64,000 bases of DNA from Bradyrhizobium elkanii WSM2783 (GTDB lineage Bacteria > Pseudomonadota > Alphaproteobacteria > Rhizobiales > Xanthobacteraceae): positions 121,324 through 185,323 of the forward strand of contig NZ_AXAP01000006.1 in assembly GCF_000472865.1 (NCBI RefSeq). Reading direction: 5' to 3'. The translations under genes were made by a program, and so were the position numbers. Positions 45,916-53,129 of this stretch are shown here, in pieces. How positions within the stretch are numbered: position 1 is the stretch's first letter; each line of letters starts with the position of its first letter. The notes under the pieces are model-generated. The model did no database searches. It was not told the DNA's origin and was given only the letters and a program-made list of their open reading frames with translations.

Positions 45916-45970
45916 CGCGTTTTAGAGCGAAGCATTCCCTCGGACTTGATCCGAAGGTGGACACCGATTG
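45912..45970. repeat. Partial copy of the CTAG-bounded repeat
   Basis: The segment TAGCGCGTTTTAGAGCGAAG, CCTCGGACTTGATCCGAAGG and GGACACCGATTGG correspond to the left half of the family; the right half is missing or diverged. The stop of the propeller-like gene is its first TAG. Confidence 0.65.
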
Positions 45971-45995
45971 GAACGCGGCGCACCTGCGCCGCGTT
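45970..45995 (+). promoter_or_regulatory. EcfG-like promoter motif overlapping a terminator
   Basis: GGAAC (45970-45974) and CGTT (45992-45995) are separated by 17 nt, the spacing of the alphaproteobacterial general stress promoter. It lies 67 bp before the small membrane protein at 46063. The same bases form a terminator hairpin, so it may be coincidental. Confidence 0.4.
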
Positions 45996-45997
45996 TT
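45972..45997 (+). terminator. Rho-independent terminator after the propeller-like gene
   Basis: Arms AACGCGGCGCA (45972-45982) and TGCGCCGCGTT (45985-45995) form a perfect 11-bp stem with a 2-nt loop, followed by TT. Located 57 bp after the stop. Confidence 0.75.
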
Positions 45998-46062
45998 GCG
46001 TTTTGAACCTTGAGCCGTCTGCGCCGACCTACGTCCGGGGAGGCAATGGATTGGAGGCCATC

Positions 46063-46191
46063 ATGACCGATTGGCACGATACCATGGTCGATCAGCCCGA
46101 GGCTGGCAGCGGGGCCTACGTCACCGGCTGGACCATCAGCGGTCTCGCCGTACTCGGCACCATCGTCGCCGTTTGGGTGCTTGGCATCTAG
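46063..46191 (+). CDS. Small single-pass membrane protein
   Basis: The 42-residue protein 'MTDWHDTMVDQPEAGSGAYV' continues to a transmembrane stretch 'WTISGLAVLGTIVAVWVLG' at 22-40. GGAGG 6 nt before ATG 46063 supports translation. Unknown function; the EcfG-like motif upstream suggests stress expression. Confidence 0.6.
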   Translation: MTDWHDTMVDQPEAGSGAYVTGWTISGLAVLGTIVAVWVLGI

Positions 46192-46212
46192 GCCGCACCT
46201 GATAAGTCCGGC

Positions 46213-46371
46213 CTACAGGGTGTCCGGCGTCTTCAGCTCGTGCTGGATCTGCTCTTCCTTCAGCTGGCGCTCCGCTTCGTGCCAGAAGCGCTCTTCTTCA
46301 TTTTCGGGGCTTCCCGCGGCTTCCCACAATCGATAGGCGCGCGCTCGGATTGCCTGATCGTCTATCTTCAT
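46213..46371 (-). CDS. DUF2934 small protein
   Basis: The 52-residue protein 'MKIDDQAIRARAYRLWEAAG' and 'ERFWHEAERQLKEEQ' match DUF2934, a small acidic helical family of unknown function common in rhizobial stress-induced genes. Its start overlaps the DUF3606 stop by ATGA, so translation is coupled. Confidence 0.8.
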   Translation of the reverse strand: MKIDDQAIRARAYRLWEAAGSPENEEERFWHEAERQLKEEQIQHELKTPDTL

Positions 46372-46541
46372 TGGCCCAGCTCCTTCCGGACCGTGGCAGC
46401 GCTGTTGCCAACCTTGTCGACAGCCTTCTGGAGCTGCTCTCTCGTTACCCCGAGTTCTCTGGTCCAGTACTTGACCTCGAAGTTCTCGTGCATGTTGATC
46501 TTCGAGCGGTCGCGTTGATCCCTCTTGGTCAGATTATCCAT
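46368..46541 (-). CDS. DUF3606 small protein
   Basis: The 57-residue protein 'MDNLTKRDQRDRSKINMHEN' with 'EVKYWTRELGVTREQLQKAV' matches DUF3606. Start ATG 46541 with AGAGGAACC upstream. It is the first gene of a two-gene unit with DUF2934, driven by the EcfG-like promoter at 46566-46590. Confidence 0.85.
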   Translation of the reverse strand: MDNLTKRDQRDRSKINMHENFEVKYWTRELGVTREQLQKAVDKVGNSAATVRKELGQ

Positions 46542-46565
46542 GGCGGTTCCTCTTCTTGCGGATAG

Positions 46566-46590
46566 AACGCCAGAACACATTGCAGGTTCC
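46566..46590 (-). promoter_or_regulatory. EcfG (general stress sigma) promoter motif
   Basis: On the minus strand GGAAC (46590-46586) and CGTT (46569-46566) are separated by 16 nt, the alphaproteobacterial GGAAC-N16/17-CGTT consensus. It lies 25 bp before the DUF3606 start codon. The 346-bp gap 46542-46887 otherwise holds nothing recognised beyond an AT-rich stretch from 46788. Confidence 0.7.
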
Positions 46591-46887
46591 CGGCAGGCAG
46601 ATGGCCCTGTTCGCCAGCATCAACGGACGCTGCTCTCCGCACATGATCGGCACCTCAATGGCACCAGGAGGATTACTGCTGACGTACGTGAGCAGCTCGA
46701 GCTGTCAACAAGCGAACATCTCGATAGGCTGGAATTGAAACCGTGGCTGAACCCGGCAAGCAACTTCGCGCGGAGCGCCCAAGCGGTAAAAATATACGGG
46801 GAACATTACCTATGTTAAATCATTTATTTATTTAATGATGTATTTAATTTTGGCATTTAATATCTAGTCAGCTTTTGGAGAAGTCCA

Positions 46888-47118
46888 ATGAAGATCGGGT
46901 TCGGCATTGCCGCCGCGATTTTGGCCCTCGCTCTGACGACCGTCATCCCGCCTGTGCAGGCCTGCAATGGCGGGGGGAACTGCGAGGACGCGCCCGGTCA
47001 GAACAAGCCGGGTCACTACAGCGGAGCCCCCGGGCCGATCGCCGGCGCAGGCCTTCCGATCCTCGCCGTTGGCTACGGTGTCTATTGGCTGATCAGGCGC
47101 CGCCGTCGGCAGGACTGA
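46888..47118 (+). CDS. Small exported protein with C-terminal sorting-like tail
   Basis: The 76-residue protein has a signal peptide (about 1-25, ending VQAC), a short Gly/Pro/Asn-rich middle with two Cys ('CNGGGNCEDAPG'), then 'GPIAGAGLP', a hydrophobic segment and a basic end RRRRRQD. The short motif, hydrophobic helix and Arg tail resemble PEP-CTERM-type C-terminal sorting signals, but the motif is not one I can name. It is upstream of the P450 gene with a 10-bp gap, perhaps co-transcribed. Confidence 0.65.
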   Translation: MKIGFGIAAAILALALTTVIPPVQACNGGGNCEDAPGQNKPGHYSGAPGPIAGAGLPILAVGYGVYWLIRRRRRQD

Positions 47119-47128
47119 TATTTTTCGG

Positions 47129-48526
47129 GTGGACGCACCAACAGCCGTCGGATGGCACTCTCCGCCGCGTCGGCCGCCGGGACCGCGCGGCTTGCCCTTT
47201 GTTGGAAATCTGCCAGCGCTCGGCGCGGACCCGCTTGGCTTCTTTGCTGAACTAGCGGATCGGTACGGCGACTTCGTCTCGCTCAATCTTGCCGGATGGC
47301 CGGCCCTTTTTATCAACGATTTGCCTGCGATCGAGAAGGTCCTCCTGGAGGACCATCGAAACTACATCAAGCACAAGTTCTTCTGGCGCCATGTGACGGC
47401 GGTGTTCGGGAAAGGCCTGCTCACCAGTGAAGGCGAGCTTTGGCACCGCCAGCGTCGCTTGGCTGCGCCTGCCTTCGCCGGCCGGCAATTGCTTGCTTAC
47501 GACGGCGCGATGGTGGCCCTTGCTCACCAGCTGCTTGATGGCTGGCAAGATGGCGAGATCATCGACATCCATCCCGAGATGATGGGACTGACGCTGCGGA
47601 TCGCGGCCAAGACGCTCTTCGATTCCGAGGTGGAGCGAGACATTCACGACATGGATCTTGCGGTCAACGACCTCACCGTGGAGATCGCATCGCGCTACAA
47701 GCGCCCGATCCTTATTCCGGACGCGTTTCCGCTGCCCGGCCACCTCAGATACCGGCGCTCGATCCGGACGATTGAAAGAGTAGTCTCGTCCATGATCGCT
47801 GAGCGGCGCGCCAGCGGCGTGGAACATCGAAATGATTTTCTGTCGCGTCTGATGGCAGCGCGCGACGACGCAGGAAAACCGGTGTGCGACTCGTTGCTTC
47901 GCGACGAGGCGATCACGCTCCTTCTCGCAGGGCACGAGACCACGGCCCTGGCACTTTCCTGGACATGGTTTCTACTCGGCCAGCATTCGAACACCGAGGC
48001 GCGCATGGCCGCGGAAATCGCCGAAGTGGTTGGCGATCGCCCCGTCACAGCCGAGGATGTTCAGCGCCTGAAATTCACGGAAAGCGTCGTGATGGAAGCG
48101 ATGCGGCTTTACCCGCCCGCGTGGGCCATCGGCCGGGAATCCGTGCAAGCGTTCGACCTTGGCGGCTACTCTTTCGGAGCGGGGACAACCATCTTCATCA
48201 TCCCATGGGTCCTGCATCGCGACCCGCATTATTTCGAGGAGCCGGAGACTTTCCACCCCGAACGCTGGATGGGCGACCTCGAGCGCAAGCTACCCCGCTT
48301 CGCCTATATGCCGTTCGGCGGCGGACCGCGCGTCTGCATCGGCCAGCGTTTCGCGATGATGGAAGCCGTCCTGGTGCTGACGACCATGGCGCAACGTTTC
48401 TCCATGGAATGGCTGCCAGACGGCAAGGTGACGCCATTTCCGTCGATCACGCTGCGCCCTCATGGGGGCGTGTGGCTCAAGGTCAAGGAGCGTCGGACAA
48501 CGAATGGTCGGAGCGGCGGGATTTGA
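47129..48526 (+). CDS. Cytochrome P450
   Basis: The 465-residue protein starts at GTG 47129 and has all P450 landmarks: the proline-rich 'PPGPRGLPFVGNLPAL', the I-helix 'LLLAGHETTALALSWTW', ExxR in 'VMEAMRLYPPA', and the haem loop 'MPFGGGPRVCIGQRF' with the axial Cys at about residue 403. No signal or fused reductase, so external redox partners are needed. The eukaryotic-like N-terminal region suggests fatty acid, terpenoid or xenobiotic substrates; substrate unknown. It follows a small exported protein gene. Confidence 0.93.
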   Translation: MDAPTAVGWHSPPRRPPGPRGLPFVGNLPALGADPLGFFAELADRYGDFVSLNLAGWPALFINDLPAIEKVLLEDHRNYIKHKFFWRHVTAVFGKGLLTSEGELWHRQRRLAAPAFAGRQLLAYDGAMVALAHQLLDGWQDGEIIDIHPEMMGLTLRIAAKTLFDSEVERDIHDMDLAVNDLTVEIASRYKRPILIPDAFPLPGHLRYRRSIRTIERVVSSMIAERRASGVEHRNDFLSRLMAARDDAGKPVCDSLLRDEAITLLLAGHETTALALSWTWFLLGQHSNTEARMAAEIAEVVGDRPVTAEDVQRLKFTESVVMEAMRLYPPAWAIGRESVQAFDLGGYSFGAGTTIFIIPWVLHRDPHYFEEPETFHPERWMGDLERKLPRFAYMPFGGGPRVCIGQRFAMMEAVLVLTTMAQRFSMEWLPDGKVTPFPSITLRPHGGVWLKVKERRTTNGRSGGI

Positions 48527-48674
48527 CCCCCAGCCCCAATCGCCCAGGCGTGGTCCGAGTTCTTTGACTCCGCTTTTTTGGAAACCGCGAAAAGTGTGAA
48601 CCATTTCACACACGAGGTAGCATGGTCTTGCTAAGATGCTGTTACTGGGATTTCAGGGCACCAGTTGAGACAAA

Positions 48675-48716
48675 CGCCGCCGGGACGCTGTATTTCGAGC
48701 CCGGCGGCGCAATTTT
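48675..48716 (+). terminator. Rho-independent terminator
   Basis: A perfect 10-bp stem CGCCGCCGGG (48675-48684) / CCCGGCGGCG (48700-48709) with a 15-nt loop is followed by CAATTTTG. It lies about 150 bp after the P450 stop. The 303-bp gap contains little else. Confidence 0.65.
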
Positions 48717-48829
48717 GCGGACCAACGTTGAGGCCGAGCCTGAGCCTGCGACAGCCTCATATCGATGGTTAGGCAGCCACTGCATTCCCATAGCTTCACA
48801 ATTGACTTCCTCTCCACATTGGAGGCTCG

Positions 48830-49030
48830 ATGACCGACGATAAAGTCACCCGTCTGCGGGCCCATACCAACAACATCAGCCGATATCGGCGGCTGCTTGG
48901 CACCAATCTCTCAGACCTTGAGCGCGGGTTTGTCGAAAGGCGCTTGAACGAGGAAAGGTTGGCTGTGCAAAGCTTGACCAATTCTCCCGTTTCGACTTGT
49001 CGCTTGGACTGGAGCGGCCCGCCAGCGTGA
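48830..49030 (+). CDS. Small hypothetical protein
   Basis: The 66-residue protein 'MTDDKVTRLRAHTNNISRYR' and 'LSDLERGFVERRLNEERLAV' is basic and helical in the first 45 residues, suggesting a small cytoplasmic helical protein. GGAGG 6 nt upstream of ATG supports it. I recall similar sequences in Bradyrhizobium, but no function. Confidence 0.65.
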   Translation: MTDDKVTRLRAHTNNISRYRRLLGTNLSDLERGFVERRLNEERLAVQSLTNSPVSTCRLDWSGPPA

Positions 49031-49140
49031 ACCGACCGTTGGTCGGGCGCCTCCGCACGTTGTTACACTTGTAACTCTCAGATCATGGCTCTGCCGCCCA
49101 GCGCAGGGTAAAGCGTTGGCATAGACCGAAGGGTGATCTG

Positions 49141-49332
49141 ATGAAAAAGGACGACGTGATCTGCCCTAAATGTGGGGCAGGCTTCCGCAGGATCGAGCTG
49201 TCATCCGGAAAGAGCGAGCCAGGCGAATATCGCTGCCCGGCTTGCGGCACATCGCTGGAGATTTTCAACGGCGACAGCTCGATCGCTTACCGCTTGACGA
49301 TCCAGCCGTCGATTAGGGCCTTCAAAGATTAA
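49141..49332 (+). CDS. Small zinc-ribbon protein
   Basis: The 63-residue protein contains two CxxC knuckles, 'CPKCG' at 9-13 and 'CPACG' near 33-37, spaced as in a zinc ribbon; the C-terminal 25 residues are unrelated. AAGGG upstream of ATG 49141. Probably a small metal-binding regulator. Confidence 0.65.
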   Translation: MKKDDVICPKCGAGFRRIELSSGKSEPGEYRCPACGTSLEIFNGDSSIAYRLTIQPSIRAFKD

Positions 49333-49354
49333 ACGGTCCCTCGGTACAGGAACG

Positions 49355-49383
49355 AAAAACCCGGCAGGTGCGGCCCGCCGGGT
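49355..49383 (-). terminator. Terminator-like hairpin
   Basis: ACCCGGC (49359-49365) and GCCGGGT (49377-49383) form a stem; on the minus strand it is followed by TTTTT, so it would end minus-strand transcription, while the zinc-ribbon gene upstream is on the plus strand. No minus-strand gene is evident here, so its role is unclear. Confidence 0.45.
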
Positions 49384-50245
49384 CATTCGCAAATATGATC
49401 AGGTAATACGATGCGGCAATTAAATCCTGAAGTATGTAACGAGGGAATGAAATTCGCGTCAGTAAGAATGCGGAGACCCCCCTGGTGCACACAGGTGTGC
49501 ACGGACGCGAACACCAACGACCCGAGCGCCCTCTCGAAGGAAGCCCGCCATTTGCGACGGGCTCAAGGCTAGGGAGGCGCGTTTGAGGACGCCGTTTGAG
49601 TCTACAGCGATTCGCGCTTGTCTCGTGTGTTGCAGTTTACACACCCTGCGAGGTGGCAGCGTATTTGACGGCCGTCGAACACATCAGAAAGGCGAAGCGC
49701 CCACAATAAGGTTCGTCGCGGACGCCCTCGTAGAGACCTCGCCGCAATGAACTGGTCGCTTTTCATTTTTGCCAAGTGAAGAACCAGGCCCTCTTTGTGC
49801 AAGCTTCTTAAAATTCAAGTTGAATGGCACAATTTGCACTCACATCCCGGCAGCGGTTGTGCTTCGGTGGACGTGCGATCTCTCGCTGATCATCTCAGCC
49901 CCCTAGCCCAATGGTCGGTTGAGAGGGAGCGACGCCCCGGCGCGATCCCCACGATCCGCCGGGGCACGCACTTCCGCCGGCCGCATCAAGGTGCAGGCTG
50001 AAAGGACACGGATGAGGTTGCGAGGCTCTTCGCACCCTCCTCTCTTTGCTGCGTGTCGATCAAAGCGGCAGCAATTCAAGCCTTGATAAACGGCGCACCT
50101 ATTTTAGCCAGTGTCGATTGCGAAGCCTGAACCAAGGCCAAGTCGATGAAGACAAACCTTCATCGAGATTGCATTGAGGTTCGCTCCTCAAATGTCGCTC
50201 GATACATGTCTCTTAGACATTTTAAATCACGATGGAGGTAGCCCC
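49384..50245. other. Long gap without a supported gene
   Basis: This 862-bp stretch has no frame with a good ribosome site and family resemblance. The only clear signal is a palindrome, GTGCACAC-AG-GTGTGCAC at 49485-49502 (8-bp arms, 2-nt centre). Short frames on both strands in 49459-50001 are not convincing. Confidence 0.5.
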
Positions 50246-50545
50246 ATGTCGATCGTGCAATTTACTCGTTTCAGAACCGATAAGGCCGAGGAAATGACCC
50301 AGATTGCCAGGCGGGCGAAGAAGATCTTTGAAAAACACGGTGCCGAATTTCTTCGGCTGTCCCGTTTCCACACTGGCGTGTGGGCAGGAGAATGGCTGGT
50401 TACGACACGCTACGCCAGTTGGGAAGCTTACGGCAAAGTGCAGGAGGCCGTGGCAAAGGATCCGGAGTTCGTGCAGTTGCAGGCTGAGGGAATGAAGATC
50501 GCCGAACTGCAGGGCCGCAACATCGCTGTCGGCATCGATCTCTAG
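50246..50545 (+). CDS. Small dimeric alpha-beta barrel-like protein
   Basis: The 99-residue protein 'MSIVQFTRFRTDKAEEMTQI' and 'EFLRLSRFHTGVWAGEWLVT' resembles ABM/NIPSNAP-type ferredoxin-like barrels, a small cytoplasmic protein of unknown role. GGAGG 7 nt before ATG 50246. Confidence 0.7.
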   Translation: MSIVQFTRFRTDKAEEMTQIARRAKKIFEKHGAEFLRLSRFHTGVWAGEWLVTTRYASWEAYGKVQEAVAKDPEFVQLQAEGMKIAELQGRNIAVGIDL

Positions 50546-50732
50546 CGACCCACATTAAGCGCGGAGGCCGCTGGAGCCATGCCGGCGGCCTTTTCAATTT
50601 CGATAGATTGCGCTCGGAGTTGCGCTACTCTGCGCTCGGCAATGCGCTTAGCGATGCCGATGACCGAGGGCGCCAGCAATCAACGCACCGCGATTCTGGC
50701 GTCGCCACCGTCGGCTTTAAGCCCCCGCAGAC

Positions 50733-50758
50733 GGAACAATCATGAGCAGGTGCTCGTT
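50733..50758 (+). promoter_or_regulatory. EcfG (general stress sigma) promoter motif
   Basis: GGAAC (50733-50737) and CGTT (50755-50758) separated by 17 nt, 30 bp before the ATG of the small secreted protein at 50789. Confidence 0.65.
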
Positions 50759-50788
50759 AATTTGCCTTTCCGGCAAGGAGACCGAGGA

Positions 50789-51076
50789 ATGAGGATAAAA
50801 ACCGTAGCTCTCGGAGCGGCGCTGGTGCTGTGTAACCTGGGGACGTTCAGCGTTGCAGCCTATGCGCAGGAGACCAGAGTCGTTCGTGAACCACGGGCAA
50901 GGGCGATCGTCAGGGTGCCCATCGTCAGGGAAACTCCTTATTGGGATTATTACATTGTTCCACGATATCGTTATCGCCCTGAGGACGACCGGGTCGATCC
51001 ATACGGCCCGCCCGTAGCGCCGGTGATACGCTACGGAAATCAAGAGGTATATATTCCGCGATGGTGGTGGTACTGA
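50789..51076 (+). CDS. Small secreted Arg/Tyr/Pro-rich protein
   Basis: The 95-residue protein has a signal peptide (about 1-28, ending AAYAQE). The mature part is rich in Arg, Pro and Tyr with a WWWY end ('IPRWWWY'). It resembles the 10943 protein in composition only. ATG follows AAGGAGACCGAGGA. An EcfG-like promoter upstream suggests stress induction. Confidence 0.7.
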   Translation: MRIKTVALGAALVLCNLGTFSVAAYAQETRVVREPRARAIVRVPIVRETPYWDYYIVPRYRYRPEDDRVDPYGPPVAPVIRYGNQEVYIPRWWWY

Positions 51077-51125
51077 CCGTCCAGATGTAAGCGCGCACCG
51101 GCAGAGCTATGCAGGCCATCAGGAC

Positions 51126-51151
51126 AAAGGGCGCGATCACCGCGCCCTTTT
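51126..51151 (+). terminator. Rho-independent terminator
   Basis: AAAGGGCGCG and CGCGCCCTTT arms around ATCAC, ending TTTT, 50 bp after the secreted protein gene. Confidence 0.85.
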
Positions 51152-51225
51152 GGTTTTCAATCTCCGGGTCGAGACTATCGGCAAGTGTCCCAGAAGCCGA
51201 AGGCAACCCGACATCTGCGCCGGTC

Positions 51226-51340
51226 CTGATTGAATCAGAATCGAAGCTCTAGATCCTTGTTTTGACACGTTCTCTTCACGCGAACCGGTATCCGCCCTCG
51301 GATCAAGTCCGAGGGCATGCTCCGCCCAAAGACGCTCTAG
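51226..51340. repeat. CTAG-bounded dispersed repeat, copy 3
   Basis: Starting with CTGATTGAATCAG and GCTCTAG, it contains ACACGTTCTCTTCACGCGAA and an inserted hairpin CCCTCGGATCAAGTCCGAGGG, and ends at CTAG 51337-51340, next to the ancestral stop of the DUF6894 gene. Confidence 0.75.
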
Positions 51341-51554
51341 GAGGCCCCCGCCGGATGCACCGGCTCGCGATGGATCTCGCGCCCGACTCGCTGACGACCA
51401 CGATCGCAAGGTCCGGTTCGGTGGGAGCCTCTTTGCGGAAATGTGCGGCGAGGATCCTGCTGTATTCGATAGCTTCGGCATCCGATGAAAACTGCTTCCC
51501 GATCCGGTCGCGGATCGGAACACCGTCTTTCCGGTCGAAATAGAAGGTCTGCAC
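51303..51554 (-). pseudogene. DUF6894 family protein, probably frameshifted
   Basis: The first 53 codons ('MQTFYFDRKDGVPIRDRIGK', 'IEYSRILAAHFRKEAPTEPD') match the DUF6894 family of short cytoplasmic proteins. After 'IVVVSES' the open frame reads 'GARSIASRCIRR' but the next frame reads 'GREIHREPVHPAGAS' and then stops at TAG 51339-51337, the family-like ending. So a 1-nt loss near 51380-51387 has probably broken it, extending translation to 51303 through repeat DNA. Sequencing error is an alternative. Confidence 0.6.
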
Positions 51555-51806
51555 GTTCGTTTGCCTCTGATCTGGTGGCGCAGGCGAGTGGCGAAAGGCT
51601 CCTCCACGCTATGGCGCCGACGGGAACTTCAGCTTGATCTGCCTCAATCTGGGCTGACCGGCTTGGTCGGGTCGGTTTTTGAGCGTTCCAAAAACTGGCG
51701 CTCGCGGCTGAGATTGAGGGCGTATCGCGGGCGCAGGACTGGACCTGGCGAGTTCAATCCGATCGCGCCTTGCGCGAAGCCCTGATCGCAGCTAATGGAA
51801 CGGCAT

Positions 51807-51884
51807 CGGAGCGTGGCGCAGCCCGGTTAGCGCACTAGTCTGGGAGACTAGGGGTCGAAGGTTCAAATCCTTTCGCTCCGACCA
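51807..51884 (+). tRNA. tRNA-Pro (anticodon GGG)
   Basis: The 78-nt gene folds as a cloverleaf: acceptor stem CGGAGCG (51807-51813) with CGCTCCG (51874-51880), D arm GCGC/GCGC, anticodon stem CTAGT/ACTAG with loop CTGGGAG (anticodon GGG), T arm GAAGG/CCTTT with loop TTCAAAT, then A and encoded CCA. It reads CCC codons. Confidence 0.97.
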
Positions 51885-51912
51885 AACTTTCAATAGTTAT
51901 GCTCTGGGCGAT

Positions 51913-52527
51913 TTACCGGCCTTCGCCGTCCTTCATCGCCAAATCCAGCATCTCCCGGCAACCAATCAGGTCCTGGAGCGCGCGCTGCAGGCGTTCGCGG
52001 TCGGCGGCGGGGATGCCGCGGGCCGGTGCGGCTGCCGGCGTGGGCTGGGCAGCCGGCGCTTGCCGGCCCTTGAACGGGGCGAGGATGCCGTCCTCGTCGG
52101 GGTCGACGAAGCGGTAATCGATCTCTATGGCGTTGCCGTCATCAAATTCCTCGTCCTCGGCATCGTTATCCTGGCCGGCGGTCTCCTCCTCCTCGTCGGA
52201 TTCCCGCAGGCTCTGGCCGATCGCCTCCTCGACGGCGCCAAAGGAGATTGCCGCGCTCTGGTCGGAGATCGCCTGGACCGACTTGATGCCGTGCTCCTTC
52301 AGGATCCGCTGCACGCCGCGGATCGTATAGCCTTCGCCATACAGCAGGCGGCGGATGCCCTTGAGCAGGTCGACATCGTCGGGGCGATAGTAGCGGCGGC
52401 CGCCGCTACGCTTCATCGGCTTGATCTGCGCGAACCGCGTCTCCCAGAAACGCAACACGTGCTGGGGGATGTCGAGCTCGTCGGCCACCTCGCTGATGGT
52501 ACGGAATGCATCGGGCGCCTTTTCCAA
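51913..52527 (-). CDS. MerR-family transcriptional regulator
   Basis: The 204-residue protein starts at TTG 52527 (AGGAG about 9 nt before), giving '[20 protein letters not shown]'. The MerR HTH spans 10-80 ('[20 protein letters not shown]', '[20 protein letters not shown]'). The rest is acidic and Ala/Pro-rich, then a short C-terminal coil ('[15 protein letters not shown]'). No metal-binding Cys pattern. It sits after ihfA, the usual Bradyrhizobium order; the effector is unknown. Confidence 0.9.
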   Translation of the reverse strand: MEKAPDAFRTISEVADELDIPQHVLRFWETRFAQIKPMKRSGGRRYYRPDDVDLLKGIRRLLYGEGYTIRGVQRILKEHGIKSVQAISDQSAAISFGAVEEAIGQSLRESDEEEETAGQDNDAEDEEFDDGNAIEIDYRFVDPDEDGILAPFKGRQAPAAQPTPAAAPARGIPAADRERLQRALQDLIGCREMLDLAMKDGEGR

Positions 52528-52543
52528 ATGCCCGCTCCTTCTC

Positions 52544-52607
52544 CTAGAGCATGATCCGCACAAACGCGCTCGCGACAACGCCATGCGCCGGCGCGGAGAT
52601 CACGCTC
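52544..52607. repeat. Diverged GAGCATGATC repeat, copy 3
   Basis: It begins CTAGAGCATGATCCGCACAA and ends ATCACGCTC; the centre is replaced by unrelated GC-rich sequence. It lies just upstream of the MerR ribosome site. Confidence 0.6.
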
Positions 52608-52664
52608 AAACAACGATAGCGCGGGATGACGATTCGAAGAAACGCCATCACGTCCAGGAAGGAA

Positions 52665-52997
52665 TTATCCGCTCTTGCCTTCGCCGTTGGTCGACCCGTT
52701 GTGGCCGTTGATCCGCTGCTTCAGGATCGCCGACGGCTTGAATACCATCACCCGCCGCGGCGAGATCGGCACTTCGGTGCCGGTCTTCGGATTACGTCCG
52801 ATGCGCTGGCCTTTCTTGCGCACCATGAAGGAGCCGAAGGACGAGAGCTTCACCGTTTCGCCCTTTTCCAGGCAGTCGGTGATTTCCTTCAAGACAAGTT
52901 CGACAAACGCCGAGGATTCAGTGCGCGACAATCCCACCTTCTGGTAGACCGCCTCGCACAAATCGACTCGTGTGACTGTTTTACCGGTTCCGGTCAT
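52665..52997 (-). CDS. ihfA: Integration host factor alpha subunit
   Basis: The 110-residue DNA-bending protein has the HU/IHF fold ('[20 protein letters not shown]', '[20 protein letters not shown]', '[14 protein letters not shown]'); the segment with Pro in '[13 protein letters not shown]' is the DNA-intercalating arm tip. It works with IhfB in replication and transcription. ATG 52997 matches the family start, while an upstream ATG would add nine residues. Confidence 0.96.
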   Translation of the reverse strand: MTGTGKTVTRVDLCEAVYQKVGLSRTESSAFVELVLKEITDCLEKGETVKLSSFGSFMVRKKGQRIGRNPKTGTEVPISPRRVMVFKPSAILKQRINGHNGSTNGEGKSG

Positions 52998-53129
52998 CGC
53001 CTGCCCCGCACTCTCGGCGAACAAAATTTGTCCCCTGAAATTAGAGGGTTAGCAGGCAATGGTCAACAGTGGCGATAATGCAGCAGCCTGCCAAAATCGT
53101 CAGGGAGGTGTCTTTTCTGATTGCACGCT

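Noticed and set aside
46525..46818. Plus-strand frames overlapping the DUF3606 start
   Set aside because: They cross the EcfG-like promoter and the DUF3606 start and have no ribosome site or family match.
49459..50001. Three short frames in the 49.4-50.2 kb gap
   Set aside because: No convincing ribosome sites, no family resemblance, and they overlap each other.
51561..51785. 75-codon plus-strand frame before the tRNA
   Set aside because: No ribosome site or recognisable domain.
51807..51884. tRNA gene as the integration site of a genomic island covering 45.9-51.6 kb
   Set aside because: No integrase and no direct repeat of the tRNA 3' end were seen at the left side of the small-gene cluster.
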